Assembly: GCA_004151065.3 (NCBI GenBank)
Contig: NWUY0300007561.1
Location: 27,843 to 50,374 of the forward strand
DNA from: Larix sibirica
Lineage: Eukaryota; Streptophyta; Pinopsida; Pinales; Pinaceae
Direction of reading: 5' to 3'
DNA length: 22,532 nucleotides
Notes under the pieces: generated by a model
Told to the model about the DNA's origin: nothing
Databases searched by the model: none
What the model saw: the letters and a program-made list of their open reading frames with translations, nothing else
Shown: in pieces, positions 1 to 7,687 of the stretch
How the letters are laid out: every line of letters starts with the position of its first letter
How positions within the stretch are numbered: the stretch's first letter is position 1
Position numbers and translations under genes: made by a program

Positions 1-108
1 AAGAATATTCTATTTGTACTTTATTATTATTCATCCGGAGATGTTTTATTCCTCTGTCAGGATGTTTAGTCTCCCCAAACCAAGATTTTTGTTTCAACTA
101 GCGACATC

Positions 109-681
109 TTGACCATAAACAAAGCCAAACTCCAGCAAGAAGAAGAAATGGCGGAGTCTGAGGAAGAAACACTACCTCCAAAGAAGGTTGGAAGGAAATC
201 CTCAAAGGAAAAGAGGGAGGAAATCACTTCAAAAGAAAAAGTTTTGAGCCTTCAATCCACATTGGAGAGCTCCTTTAAGAATGCCCCACCAAGAATCCCT
301 AGCAGTAAAATGCAGGAAAATAAAATAGAAGTGTCCCTTCCAACTAATAGTAATGAATATGGTTCTTGTTCAGTTTGTGAAGGATATCAGTCCCTTTTTT
401 CTAATCTGGCCCTTCCCCCTCAATCAAAATTGTGGAAAAATATTTGGCTTTCGAACAACCTCCCAAAAATCAATTCCTTCTATTGGGTATTAGTGCATGG
501 GCAGCTTCTCACAACTCAAAATCTTCGGAAGTGGAAAATTCAAGGACCAAGCAGATGTGTCTTATGCATGGAACAAGAAGAAACCTCCAAGAATTTATTC
601 ATGGAGTGCAGATTCTCACGACAAGTATGGGATTCCATTTTGCAGGATTTGGGTTTTAATATAAATCTTCCTCCAACTTGA
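109..681 (+). pseudogene. LINE A ORF: ORF1-like tail joined to ORF2 zf-RVT domain
   Basis: An open frame of 190 codons, the longest uninterrupted frame in LINE A. It opens at a TTG; the first ATG is codon 14 (148-150). Codons 14-75 are charged and lysine-rich (KKVGRKSSKEKREE) and resemble the C-terminal tail of plant LINE ORF1 proteins. Codons about 82-185 read as the zf-RVT domain found near the C-terminus of LINE ORF2: an SVxxGY-like start, then LWKNIWLSNNLPKINSF, then the CVLC cysteine pair at codons 150-153 and a C at codon 167. The histidine expected before that last cysteine is replaced by asparagine (SKNLF). Endonuclease and RT are missing between the two parts, so an internal deletion appears to have fused them in frame. 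It is probably not a functional protein. Whether the first part truly comes from ORF1 is inference. Confidence 0.65.
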
Positions 682-699
682 AGTGATCTATTATTAGAT

Positions 700-1550
700 T
701 GGAAGCACTATTTACCTGGCTCTCTTCATAACAAATAAAAATTTCATTGACTTTGGATGGCCATGCCTAAATTTGTGTACTGGAAGATTTGTTTTGCTAG
801 AGACAATACAATTTTTCAATCAGAATTTACCCACCCACAGAAAGTTGTGGCCAAAGACAAATATCTCATGATATAGGCTCCCAGTTCAAAAGGTACATCT
901 AGAGTCACCTAGGAAAATCTCACTGTTCAGGAAAGCATTTGGGTACAAGACCTCTTGTTAGGGAGTTCCCCTCAATCCAAATTCTCCTTTCCTAAACATC
1001 AAAGCAATCAAACACTAGTGCCTAGGCTTAGAGACATAATTTCAGCGATGGCTCTATTCCCATAAGTGCCATAAACTCTTCTTTGATGGGGCATCAAAGG
1101 GTAATCGAGGGGTGGCAGGAGCAGGGGGTGGGGGGATCTTATTGGCGTCAACAAAATATTGGAAGCAAGTTATTCCTTGGGACTAAGCATAGTAAAGAAC
1201 AATCAAGTTGAGCTATATGCCCTTCTTTATGGCTCATTCCTTCTTCAGTCACTCAATATAAAACAGGCTTTGATCATTGGTCATTCCTTCCTCATTCTAA
1301 GGCAAGTCAAAACTAAAAAGATCAAAGTTCAGAAATTTTACATTTTAGAACTTTTCACAACTCTTTGCAAATATTGATTCTCTTAATAAATTTAAGATCT
1401 TCCATGTACAACAATGCAATAGCAGGCTGGCAGACCAGAAGGCGAATGAAAGGCGAATGCGAATATTTATTTAGACAAATTAGTTCTTGTTAAAAATGGG
1501 AAGCCACCCGTAGAGGTTTTGGATCCCTTAGCATTGTTATGGCTTACACT
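700..1550 (+). pseudogene. LINE A RNase H domain, broken
   Basis: Remnant of the C-terminal RNase H of LINE ORF2. After a linker (700-1060) the domain opens with FFDGASKGNRGVAGAGGG, where the first catalytic aspartate is codon 1085-1087. The frame then shifts by one register and continues as NNQVELYALL, with the glutamate at 1210-1212. The second aspartate, normally in a GDS motif, reads GHS (histidine at 1282-1284). A further fragment with HVQQ...LADQKAN at about 1400-1450 carries the final histidine and aspartate region. One catalytic residue is therefore lost and at least two frames are needed to read the domain. The catalytic layout is that of the retroelement RNase H family. Clear pseudogene. 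Confidence 0.8.
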
Positions 1551-2203
1551 CCTATGAATTTAATCAATCCCAATTCATTTAATGAGAGCGTAATTGAAAT
1601 GAAGTACATTTGGCACATTAAGAGTGAAGGCGAGCATGCAAGTCTAGTCAAAAATATTGGGAGCGAGGGAGTATTAATGCTTCCTCGTGTAGTACATTCC
1701 CTCATCTTCATGTCTTCAATCCGAAGCGAGTATGCTCTTATGAAGCATTTACTCTTCACAGGTTTCACGGGGGCGTTAATCTTGTCTTTTGGAGGGATGT
1801 TTTGTTTCATTGTTTAATATTCAGGTTTGGCTTGTACTCTAGAGGAATATCCTGAGCATGAACCTTTTATGGCCTCGTTGGGTGGTGACGAGCATTCGCT
1901 AAGGAAAGGTATGCCTTAGTTATTTCGATTTCCTTTAATTCATCCTTTACAGTTTCAGTGTAAAGTCTTAGAATTTTGGCACTCTTTTTATGGTTTTGAT
2001 AAGTATATTTTCTGCTCGGCCAGTATGCAAGTCTTTACAATTTTAGATTCTGGGGACATTTTTTAGTCTCACAATATTTTTGGTTCTTTGATGAAGAAGA
2101 ATATGTATTGGATCAGACTGAAAGAGCCCCTTTATGCCATTTTGTTCCTATATATTTTCTGGCTGTTTGGTTGATCCACGGCCCTTTTTAATATAAAAAA
2201 AAA
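1551..2203 (+). other. LINE A 3' UTR and poly-A end
   Basis: No coding similarity is visible in any frame. The stretch becomes T-rich towards its end and finishes with a pyrimidine-rich segment, then nine As (2195-2203). That fits the 3' end of a LINE copied by target-primed reverse transcription. The open frame at 1539-1817 is low-complexity and is read here as chance. Confidence 0.6.
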
Positions 2204-2432
2204 TAATACTAAAGTGATGATAGTACCAGAACGAGGAAGATGCTATCACAACAAGCCAACTTCCCCGTAATTTCAAAAACACAGTTGAACAATTTTCAAA
2301 AAGTATGGGGCTCAACCCTCACAAGATGGATGGATATAGGTGCAGCTTTCAAGGTTGATTTAAAGCATGAATATCTAGGGAAAGAAGCGCTGAATATTTA
2401 AATTTAAAGGAAACAGAGAATAGAACACATAC

Positions 2433-2503
2433 GGGAACCTGGCATCTGAGTCATTCGCCCTCTCCATGCCGCCACTAGCTCTTGCTTCTGCCATCTCCGC
2501 CAT
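2433..2503 (-). CDS. Possible first coding exon of an unidentified nuclear gene
   Basis: On the minus strand an ATG at 2503-2501 opens a short frame beginning MAEMAEARASGGMERANDSD, followed by ARFP. At that point the DNA reads CCC|GTATGT, a good plant 5' splice donor with its GT at 2432-2431. Read through without splicing, the frame runs only 42 codons before a stop at 2377-2375. An Ala/Glu/Ser-rich start followed by a donor is what a first coding exon looks like, and the surrounding 330 bp is unusually GC- and CpG-rich for this window. I cannot find a downstream exon at lower coordinates before LINE A, so the rest could lie outside the window or be lost. The product is not identified. It could be a captured or orphan promoter-exon fragment. 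Confidence 0.25.
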
Positions 2504-2770
2504 CCTTTCTGCAAGATAACCTCACAATTGAATAATATTGAAAACGGTATAAATTTGCGTGCCTGCACCTGCAAGCAAGATGTAGCCAAAGCTTTGCACG
2601 ACCACGCTCAAATTAAATTATATGAAGTAGAACCTGAGAGCGGGAAGTTGAACGCCTCCGGTGGTGTGATTAAGAAAAGGGCAGTTTGGCCGCTGAGTCC
2701 GTGTGAGAAAAGCGATAGATCACCACCAGCCGGAGAGGAACTTGCAGGCGGCAGGAGTGAAATGGTCATA
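2440..2770. promoter_or_regulatory. GC/CpG-rich island, possible gene 5' end
   Basis: This stretch keeps many CG dinucleotides and is much richer in G and C than the AT-rich DNA on both sides. Old, methylated repeats in plants usually lose CpG, so retained CpG suggests single-copy or formerly genic DNA. It includes the candidate minus-strand exon and what would be its 5' leader and promoter-proximal DNA. I see no clear TATA box at a convincing distance. The plus-strand open frame at 2528-2773 shows no protein features and is treated as a by-product of the composition. Regulatory function is inference. Confidence 0.25.
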
Positions 2771-2789
2771 TAACGACTCTAGAACGACA

Positions 2790-3101
2790 TTATGGCCGGT
2801 ACTCGTTTCAAAAATTAAATTAATTTCAATATTATTATATTTTTCAAGGTAGCAACTTATGCATTATAACAGATTCGTGGAATATTAAATAAAATAAAAT
2901 AAAAAATTTACTTATATATTTTAATCAACGTTAGTAAGGGAATTAATTTAATTAATTATAATTAATAATGTTAATTATTTGAATAGTTTTATGAATGTGT
3001 TTGGATTAAATATACAGGTTGATGAAATCTAGTTAGTTAAGTTTTTTGAGGGGAACAAAGAGCGTGGTTCATTAAATCTTTAAGATAAAGTTAATCACAT
3101 T
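2790..3101. other. AT-rich spacer, no gene seen
   Basis: Very AT-rich DNA with runs such as taattataattaataatg. No reading frame of note, no RNA gene and no recognisable element. It leads directly into the tandem repeat that starts at 3102. Confidence 0.7.
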
Positions 3102-3398
3102 ATTAGGGAATTGTAAGATGAAGTTAATCACATAATTATGGGATTGTAATTCAAGATTAGGTAAGTTGAGTTTCTATCTATTTAGTTTTTTTATCTATTT
3201 AGTTTTTTATTAGGGAATTGTAAGATGAAGTTAATTAACCACATGATCACGGGATTGTAATTCAAGATTAGGTAAGTTGAGTTTCTATCTATTTAGTTTT
3301 TTTATCTATTTAGTTTTTTATTAGGGAATTGTAAGATGAAGTTAATTAACCACATGATCACGGGATTGTAATTCAAGATTGGTAAGTTGAGTTTCTAT
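3102..3398. repeat. Tandem repeat, about 111-bp unit, about 2.7 copies
   Basis: Three successive units begin with attagggaattgtaagatg at 3102, 3209 and 3320, so the spacings are 107 and 111 bp. Units two and three are almost identical. Unit one differs mainly around the cacat/gatcac segment and is shorter by 4 bp there. Each full unit also ends with a nested duplication of an 18-bp T-rich piece (tatctatttagttttttt twice). Unit three stops at about 3398. A sequence like the unit's middle (gaattgtaattt...aggttga) recurs once more around 3590-3612, which suggests that the repeat arose inside a larger AT-rich family. No coding capacity. Confidence 0.9.
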
Positions 3399-3439
3399 CA
3401 GTTTATTTTATTTTTATTTTAATGTTAATCAAATTTTAA

Positions 3440-3620
3440 AATTCAAAAGGGTTCATTTAAATATATGAATAATTTTTCATATATTAATGTAAATTCATTT
3501 TAATATAGGAAGGTTTATTGATCTATAAGCGAGTTTGAAAATTAATGGTACCTCTATTACTATTAAGATGTAATATAATCATATTACACGGAATTGTAAT
3601 TTATGAGGTTGAATATTAGT
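3440..3620 (+). repeat. AT-rich dispersed repeat, uninterrupted copy
   Basis: This segment (aatttttcat...aatgtaaattcattttaata...gagtttgaaaattaatgg) matches the sequence that flanks LINE B when its left part (about 3770-3812) and right part (about 5587-5640) are placed together. A weaker relative lies near 19790-19870. The family is unidentified and non-coding. It is useful because it shows the target without LINE B. Confidence 0.6.
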
Positions 3621-3792
3621 TATATTGTCAATAGCAACAAAAATTAATAAGCTCCCTACATAGTTATAGAAAATTACCTTTAGGTTAAATACCTTACCTT
3701 TCTTTGAGCTACATTATTGATGGATTTTTTTTACTAGGAAAGTTAAGCCTTCATTCATTCAATTTTTTGGGATTGTAATTTTTCATTATATT

Positions 3793-3812
3793 AATGTAGA
3801 TTCATTTTAATA
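3793..3812 (+). repeat. Target-site duplication, left copy (LINE B)
   Basis: Twenty bases, aatgtagattcattttaata, directly before the LINE B body. The right copy at 5567-5586 differs at one base (a/g at the sixth position). The length is typical for L1-type insertions. Confidence 0.8.
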
Positions 3813-4227
3813 TGGGTGGCATGTGCGGGGTGTTATACAACCCTAAAGGAAATAAAGTACTTTTTTATGCTTGGGGGATCAAAGTTGCAACTGACAATGA
3901 AGCTGAGATCCTTGCACTGTGGAAAGGACTTCATCTAGCAATCAAAAAAGGAATAACAATTCACTAACAATCATTGGTAACTCTTTGATCATCATCAAAC
4001 TCCTTTAGGAAAGTTGTCATCCTAGCGATTTCTATCTCAAAAGAGGTATGATCTGAATTCAAAGCACAATTCAATCCTTCTAACATGTGCACAACTTTCA
4101 TGTTCTAAGAAACTTTAACAATGTGGCTGACTCCCATGCAAAACAAGGAAACTCTATGAAACTAGGTCAATTAGTGGAAAATGATGGGGTTCTTACCAAC
4201 CACCCCATCCCCCAAGTTATCATTTAA
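3812..4227 (+). pseudogene. LINE B RNase H fragment
   Basis: The C-terminal part of a LINE RNase H. It starts GGMCGVLYNPKGNKVLFYAW and carries the NEAEILALWKG helix, with the catalytic glutamate at 3905-3907. The second aspartate is replaced by asparagine (IGNSLIII, 3979-3981). The final segment HVLRNFNNVADSHAKQG keeps its histidine (4099-4101) and last aspartate (4129-4131). The frame ends at TAA 4225-4227. Frameshifts and a stop at 3965-3967 split it into pieces, and the start of the domain with the first aspartate is missing because of 5' truncation. The ATG at 3812-3814 sits at the insertion junction and is probably accidental. Sequence differences from LINE A and LINE C suggest a separate subfamily. 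Confidence 0.85.
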
Positions 4228-5566
4228 CACTTTTAATGCATGCATTATTTGTGTCATTCACTCATGAGAAAGAGATCGTGGGACTCTTCCCATACGCTCT
4301 CTTTTATTCGCATATCATGTCCTCATCACCAGGATTATATGGAAGTACGCTCCACTACTTCCTTCAAATGTGGTACTTCAGTGCAATAATTTCTTGGTGA
4401 GGCTTCAAACATGGATAACTTGGGTAACAATTTCACCTTGGTGCATTTGGTGTTTTTGTTGTCTGCTTCGCTCCTTAAGAAGAACTTAACCATAATCATT
4501 TTTGGCCTACATTCTGAGTGTACCAAAGGGATTTCAGACTCCAGCATGACATCGGGTTTGGTCATTACATGTCTCTACTACCTACTATTGAAGTTGTTTA
4601 TGATTTGACTCTATCTACACTCATTTGGGGCTTTTGTTTAGTTTCATAACCTTTCCATGAAGGCTATCTCTTTGTTTGGTTTATGGTTTACAAGACTTAT
4701 GGTCATGTCCCCCCAATCCTTGTCTGCATCTTTTCTTGTTTATGGTTTTTGTGTCTCCCCTTGTCACCAGCCTTTTGGCTTGCGCATCTTATCCATGGTT
4801 TATAGGACTACTTGCTTGTGTCTTGTTTAGAGATTTTACGCCTCCCTGATTTACAGGATCTTTGGTCTTTGTCAATGGACCTCTCAATTTTGATGCCTAA
4901 GTCCTCCCCTTCACCATTTTTCAAGTTGCTTCTCCCGCCTATGTCCTCTATCTGTATTTTCTTAGTTTTTGTGGTCTTTCCCCGTTCTCAATTCGTAGTA
5001 ACGATTGCTTTCTTCTAGCTTAACCCCAAATCTTCTCAAACTCACGGTCATTTTTCCACTCTACAAACCTCTCCTTAGCACACCGACTCTATTGGGATAC
5101 ATGGATTTGAAGCATCCACCTGGCATATCGAAAGGAATATCACCTACAAAAGCGAGGATAATAGGATGCAAAAGCAAGATGGGTTGCACTTTCAATGCAT
5201 TTCAAGGAATGCAGTTTTGTCAAGTAAATGCCCGAACATAATACTATTTTTCAGTATTGTATTTATGTTAAGTGTTAGGTGTTTTGCAAGGCCCCTCAGG
5301 GGCAATGCAATTGCTCTAAATTTCTAGCAAATGTTTTGTAAGACAATTCCCATTTTGAGGGAATTGTTGAGACTATATACTAGTTTGATAATAGATAGTT
5401 GTAGAATTTTTTTGAAAAGTTATCAACTAGATAGAATCACAATTGGCAAGATGAAATTTATGTAGCTATTTCGAACCTGCTTGTTAATTTTGTATAAGAA
5501 AGATGGATGGTTTGGTCGCAATTCTTTCCCTTTTTATTAATACAAATTTACTCTTTCTGATAAAAA
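3813..5566 (+). mobile_element. LINE B: 5'-truncated L1-type insertion with target-site duplication
   Basis: A 1754-bp insertion on the plus strand. It begins inside the RNase H domain of LINE ORF2, so endonuclease and RT were never copied, which is the usual 5' truncation of L1 elements. After the coding remnant comes about 1.34 kb of 3' UTR ending in a T/C-rich segment and a run of As at 5562-5568. The insertion is bracketed by a 20-bp direct repeat with one mismatch. Joining the flanks restores a segment matching the uninterrupted AT-rich repeat at about 3440-3620. Truncation, A-tail, long target-site duplication and a paralogous empty site together make this a well-supported retrotransposition event. 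The last As could belong to either the tail or the duplication. Confidence 0.85.
4228..5566 (+). other. LINE B 3' UTR, long, with two hairpins
   Basis: About 1.3 kb with no recognisable coding. The first half is unusually rich in C and T. The open frames here (for example 4812-5018 and 5005-5241) have no protein features I recognise. Two inverted repeats stand near the 3' end: 5284-5310 (12-nt arms around a TCA loop, two mismatches) and 5344-5366 (perfect 8-bp arms around a 7-nt loop). The stretch ends with the T/C-rich and A-rich tail. The possibility that it hides a further old insertion cannot be excluded. Confidence 0.55.
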
Positions 5567-5586
5567 AATGTGGATTCATTTTAATA
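5567..5586 (+). repeat. Target-site duplication, right copy (LINE B)
   Basis: Twenty bases, aatgtggattcattttaata, directly after the A-run that ends LINE B, matching 3793-3812 at 19 of 20 positions. Confidence 0.8.
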
Positions 5587-5797
5587 CATGATTTTTTTGT
5601 ATTTAGAGTTGAGTTTGAGAATTGATGGTAAAATCCATTATTATCATCATTATTATAGCCCACATGGATGATATGTGTCATGTATATTGACTCAATATTT
5701 TTTTATATTATAAAACTAACAAAACAACTATTGTCTCGTAATTAAATTAATAACAAACTACATATTTTAAATTTGGTAAATATAAATACAATTAATT
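5587..5797. repeat. Right part of the AT-rich repeat interrupted by LINE B, then spacer
   Basis: Continues the AT-rich dispersed repeat (gagtttgagaattgatgg near 5615, compare gagtttgaaaattaatgg near 3530). From about 5660 it becomes featureless AT-rich DNA. No gene seen. Confidence 0.5.
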
Positions 5798-6184
5798 ATG
5801 GTGATAGGTCGCCATCTTTATTTTGGAATTGGATGGAGGGTTCTAGATTTGGATGACGGGGATATGCCCATGGTCATGTCCTTTGTTAATCCTGACTATC
5901 CAAAATTGAAGTTGTTCGATTATGACTCCTGGAGCTCCGTTGTGTCATGGAACTCCATTCACATCGCTAGCTCCAAGTGGTGGGAAACAAGGAGGAAAAT
6001 GGAAAATGTGATACCTGTCCAAGGTTGTTGTTCTGGGATGCAGAGCTCCGTATCTACAAAGAATAGCTCAAAAAAACCCTACCTAGGCATTCTCAAAATG
6101 TTATCGAAGTACATGACATGCACGTCCTCAAACAGGAAAAAAAGGTATATATATATACTCTACATTTTGACATTTTTTGTGTGA
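5798..6184 (+). CDS. Unrecognised ORF, 128 codons, possible captured gene fragment
   Basis: An open frame with an ATG start in an otherwise AT-rich stretch. Codons about 4-75 have a composition more like real protein than the chance frames nearby: YFGIGWRVLDLDDGD, then FVNPDYPKLKLFDYD, then SWSSVVSWNSIHIASSKWWE, rich in Trp, Asp and Tyr. After about codon 105 the frame falls into low-complexity lysine/isoleucine-rich sequence (an (at)n run at 6145-6160), so any genuine coding part probably ends near 6110. I do not recognise a family, domain, signal peptide or membrane segment, and no RT, RNase H or zinc-knuckle motif is present. It could be an exon of a captured gene or a chance frame. Confidence 0.25.
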   Translation: MVIGRHLYFGIGWRVLDLDDGDMPMVMSFVNPDYPKLKLFDYDSWSSVVSWNSIHIASSKWWETRRKMENVIPVQGCCSGMQSSVSTKNSSKKPYLGILKMLSKYMTCTSSNRKKRYIYILYILTFFV

Positions 6185-6830
6185 TGGTTTTAACCCTAAT
6201 AAGATTAATGTGTTTTAATCACAGAAACCTAACTTATGGACAACTAAATTTTAAGACTTTGGATAGAAAATGTGGAGTTGAGTTATGCTCAAAGGGTTGT
6301 TTGGTGGTCAACAATTTCTAACTAGTGAGGTTGGGGGTTTGAATCTTGTTTGGAAAGAAAACATAAACTCATAATCTAGGGTGGTTGTATGAGGATTTTG
6401 TGCGCTTTTAGCATAACAGGGAAAAAATCACCAAGGGCTTACATTCAACATCTCAAGGCATGTCATTGGCAAATCACTTGACCATTTTTTAGCCAACATA
6501 ATGCTCACTTTCTATTGTAGATTATGGGATAGATATCTAATGTCCAGTCAAATCCAAGATAATTTTGCAGAAACTTCTTGTTATTATAAATGGACACTTG
6601 TGTGATTTAGGTTTACATCATCAGCCCCCCTCTTAATGTTAATCTTCATTGAGACAAAATAGTTGGGTTCCCATTTGTAACATATTTTATTTTTTAAGAA
6701 AGACAAGTTTGAGTGAAAGCAATGAGATTATAAGAAAGAAAATAACATATTTTAAAAGAAATTTTAAGAAAAATAATAATAATAATAATAATCTATTTTT
6801 AAGGTCACATGACTAGGGACCCCCCTCTGT
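6185..6830. other. AT-rich spacer with weak tRNA-like patch and (AAT)7
   Basis: No gene seen. Around 6297-6350 the plus strand has a weak resemblance to a tRNA-derived SINE head: TGGTCAACAA followed about 35 bases later by GGTTTGAATCT, which looks like a degenerate B box. A microsatellite of seven AAT units lies at 6772-6792. The rest is AT-rich without recognised structure. Confidence 0.4.
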
Positions 6831-6891
6831 GCAACGATTTAACCGCTAAAGTCTAAAAGATGTGAACATCCCCTATCCACCTCTAAATTTA

Positions 6892-6945
6892 AACATATGA
6901 CCTCCTTGGTGGAAACACATGTTCTTAATCATTAGACCTACTCAA
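6892..6945 (-). repeat. tRNA-like (SINE-like) head at left end of duplication unit 1
   Basis: Read on the minus strand, this segment gives TAGGTCTAATGATTAAGAAC, resembling a pol III A box region, and after about 30 bases ATGTTTAAAT, a degraded B box. The layout is that of the tRNA-derived head of a plant SINE. The copy at the start of unit 2 (13224-13282) has a much better B box. The non-duplicated DNA at about 6800-6890 could be the body of the same element. No intact tRNA gene is present. Confidence 0.35.
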
Positions 6946-7187
6946 ATATGTTTAACAAGTAATAATGAATAAATAAAAAACCACAAAACATTAAAATTAG
7001 TTTAAAAATTTAATAAAAAAAATTTGTGTGCATTCAATTGGGACACTTATACTTATTGGATTCACTATTCATGCGGACATGCTAGTTAATATATCCAAAT
7101 ATATTTGACGTGCAAGTTAATATATCCAAAAATATTTAAATAGATTGCACCAGTTAAAATAAAATTATTATTATTATTATCTTGGAA

Positions 7188-7687
7188 GTTATCGAAACAC
7201 CTTTCTCATTATTTTAATTTTTTACCCCTTTCATTGCATAATAAATTCTTAATTCATATGAATTTGTTTGTAATTATTGAATTTCATAAGATACGAGGGT
7301 TAATGAATTTCATAAGATACATAATATGTATAATAAATTCTTAATTAATGAATTTCATAAGTGACATCCATAAATGTGAAATTTTAATAGATGCAGAATC
7401 TACAGAGCATCCATAAAGCAACTTGACAAAATTAAAGAATGAGATATGCAGAACCCTATCTAGGGTTTTGGCTCTGTGTTGGATCTAGTGTGTTTTTCTG
7501 AAGATCAATCTTTCATGGAGTTCAACACTCTTGCTTCTGGGGGCCTGGTACAAACCATGTAAAAAAAGTGGGAATTAGGCATTTTGATTTTTGTTTTTAG
7601 GGTTTAGTTTATGATCTTTTTTATGCAGCTCTACTAGGGTTAATGGCTCGCCTTTTGTCCTTTTGTTGCTAAGTGGGTATTTTCTAA
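7188..7687 (+). other. LINE C 5' UTR-like region, copy 1
   Basis: AT-rich up to about 7420, with three short direct repeats of gaatttcataag. From about 7430 the composition changes to T/G-rich sequence typical of the leader of these LINEs (agaaccctatctagggtttt). No convincing coding before the ATG at 7688. An internal promoter would be expected here in an active L1, but I cannot point to one. Confidence 0.4.

Larger units (their letters stand above)
1..2203 (+). mobile_element. LINE A: decayed L1-type retrotransposon, 3' part
   Basis: This block reads as the 3' half of a plant L1-type LINE on the plus strand. In order it contains an ORF1-like basic tail, an ORF2 zf-RVT domain, a linker that still reads as LINE ORF2 (for example FARDNTIF and KVVAKDK around 765-860), a broken RNase H, and about 650 bp of 3' UTR. 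It ends in a nine-A run at 2195-2203, preceded by a T/C-rich stretch of the kind usual at plant LINE ends. The 5' end lies at or before the window start. I found no target-site duplication, because the left flank is missing or unrecognised. Endonuclease and reverse transcriptase are absent, so the copy is dead. The domain calls rest on recognised motifs; the outer boundaries are approximate. Confidence 0.8.

Noticed and set aside
1539-1817. 92-codon ORF after the LINE A RNase H
   Set aside because: It starts inside the RNase H tail in another frame and continues into the 3' UTR, and an antisense frame of nearly the same length covers it. No recognised motif.
2528-2773. Plus-strand 81-codon ORF in the GC-rich island
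   Set aside because: It shows no domain, and the minus strand gives a better start plus a splice donor. The frame is open mainly because the stretch is GC-rich.
3102-3398. CRISPR-like array
   Set aside because: The units are continuous repeats of about 111 bp with no distinct spacers and no cas-like genes, and the window is plant nuclear DNA.
6892-6945. Functional tRNA gene on the minus strand
   Set aside because: A- and B-box-like sequences are present, but I could not fold a cloverleaf with paired acceptor and anticodon stems. It is better read as a SINE-like head.
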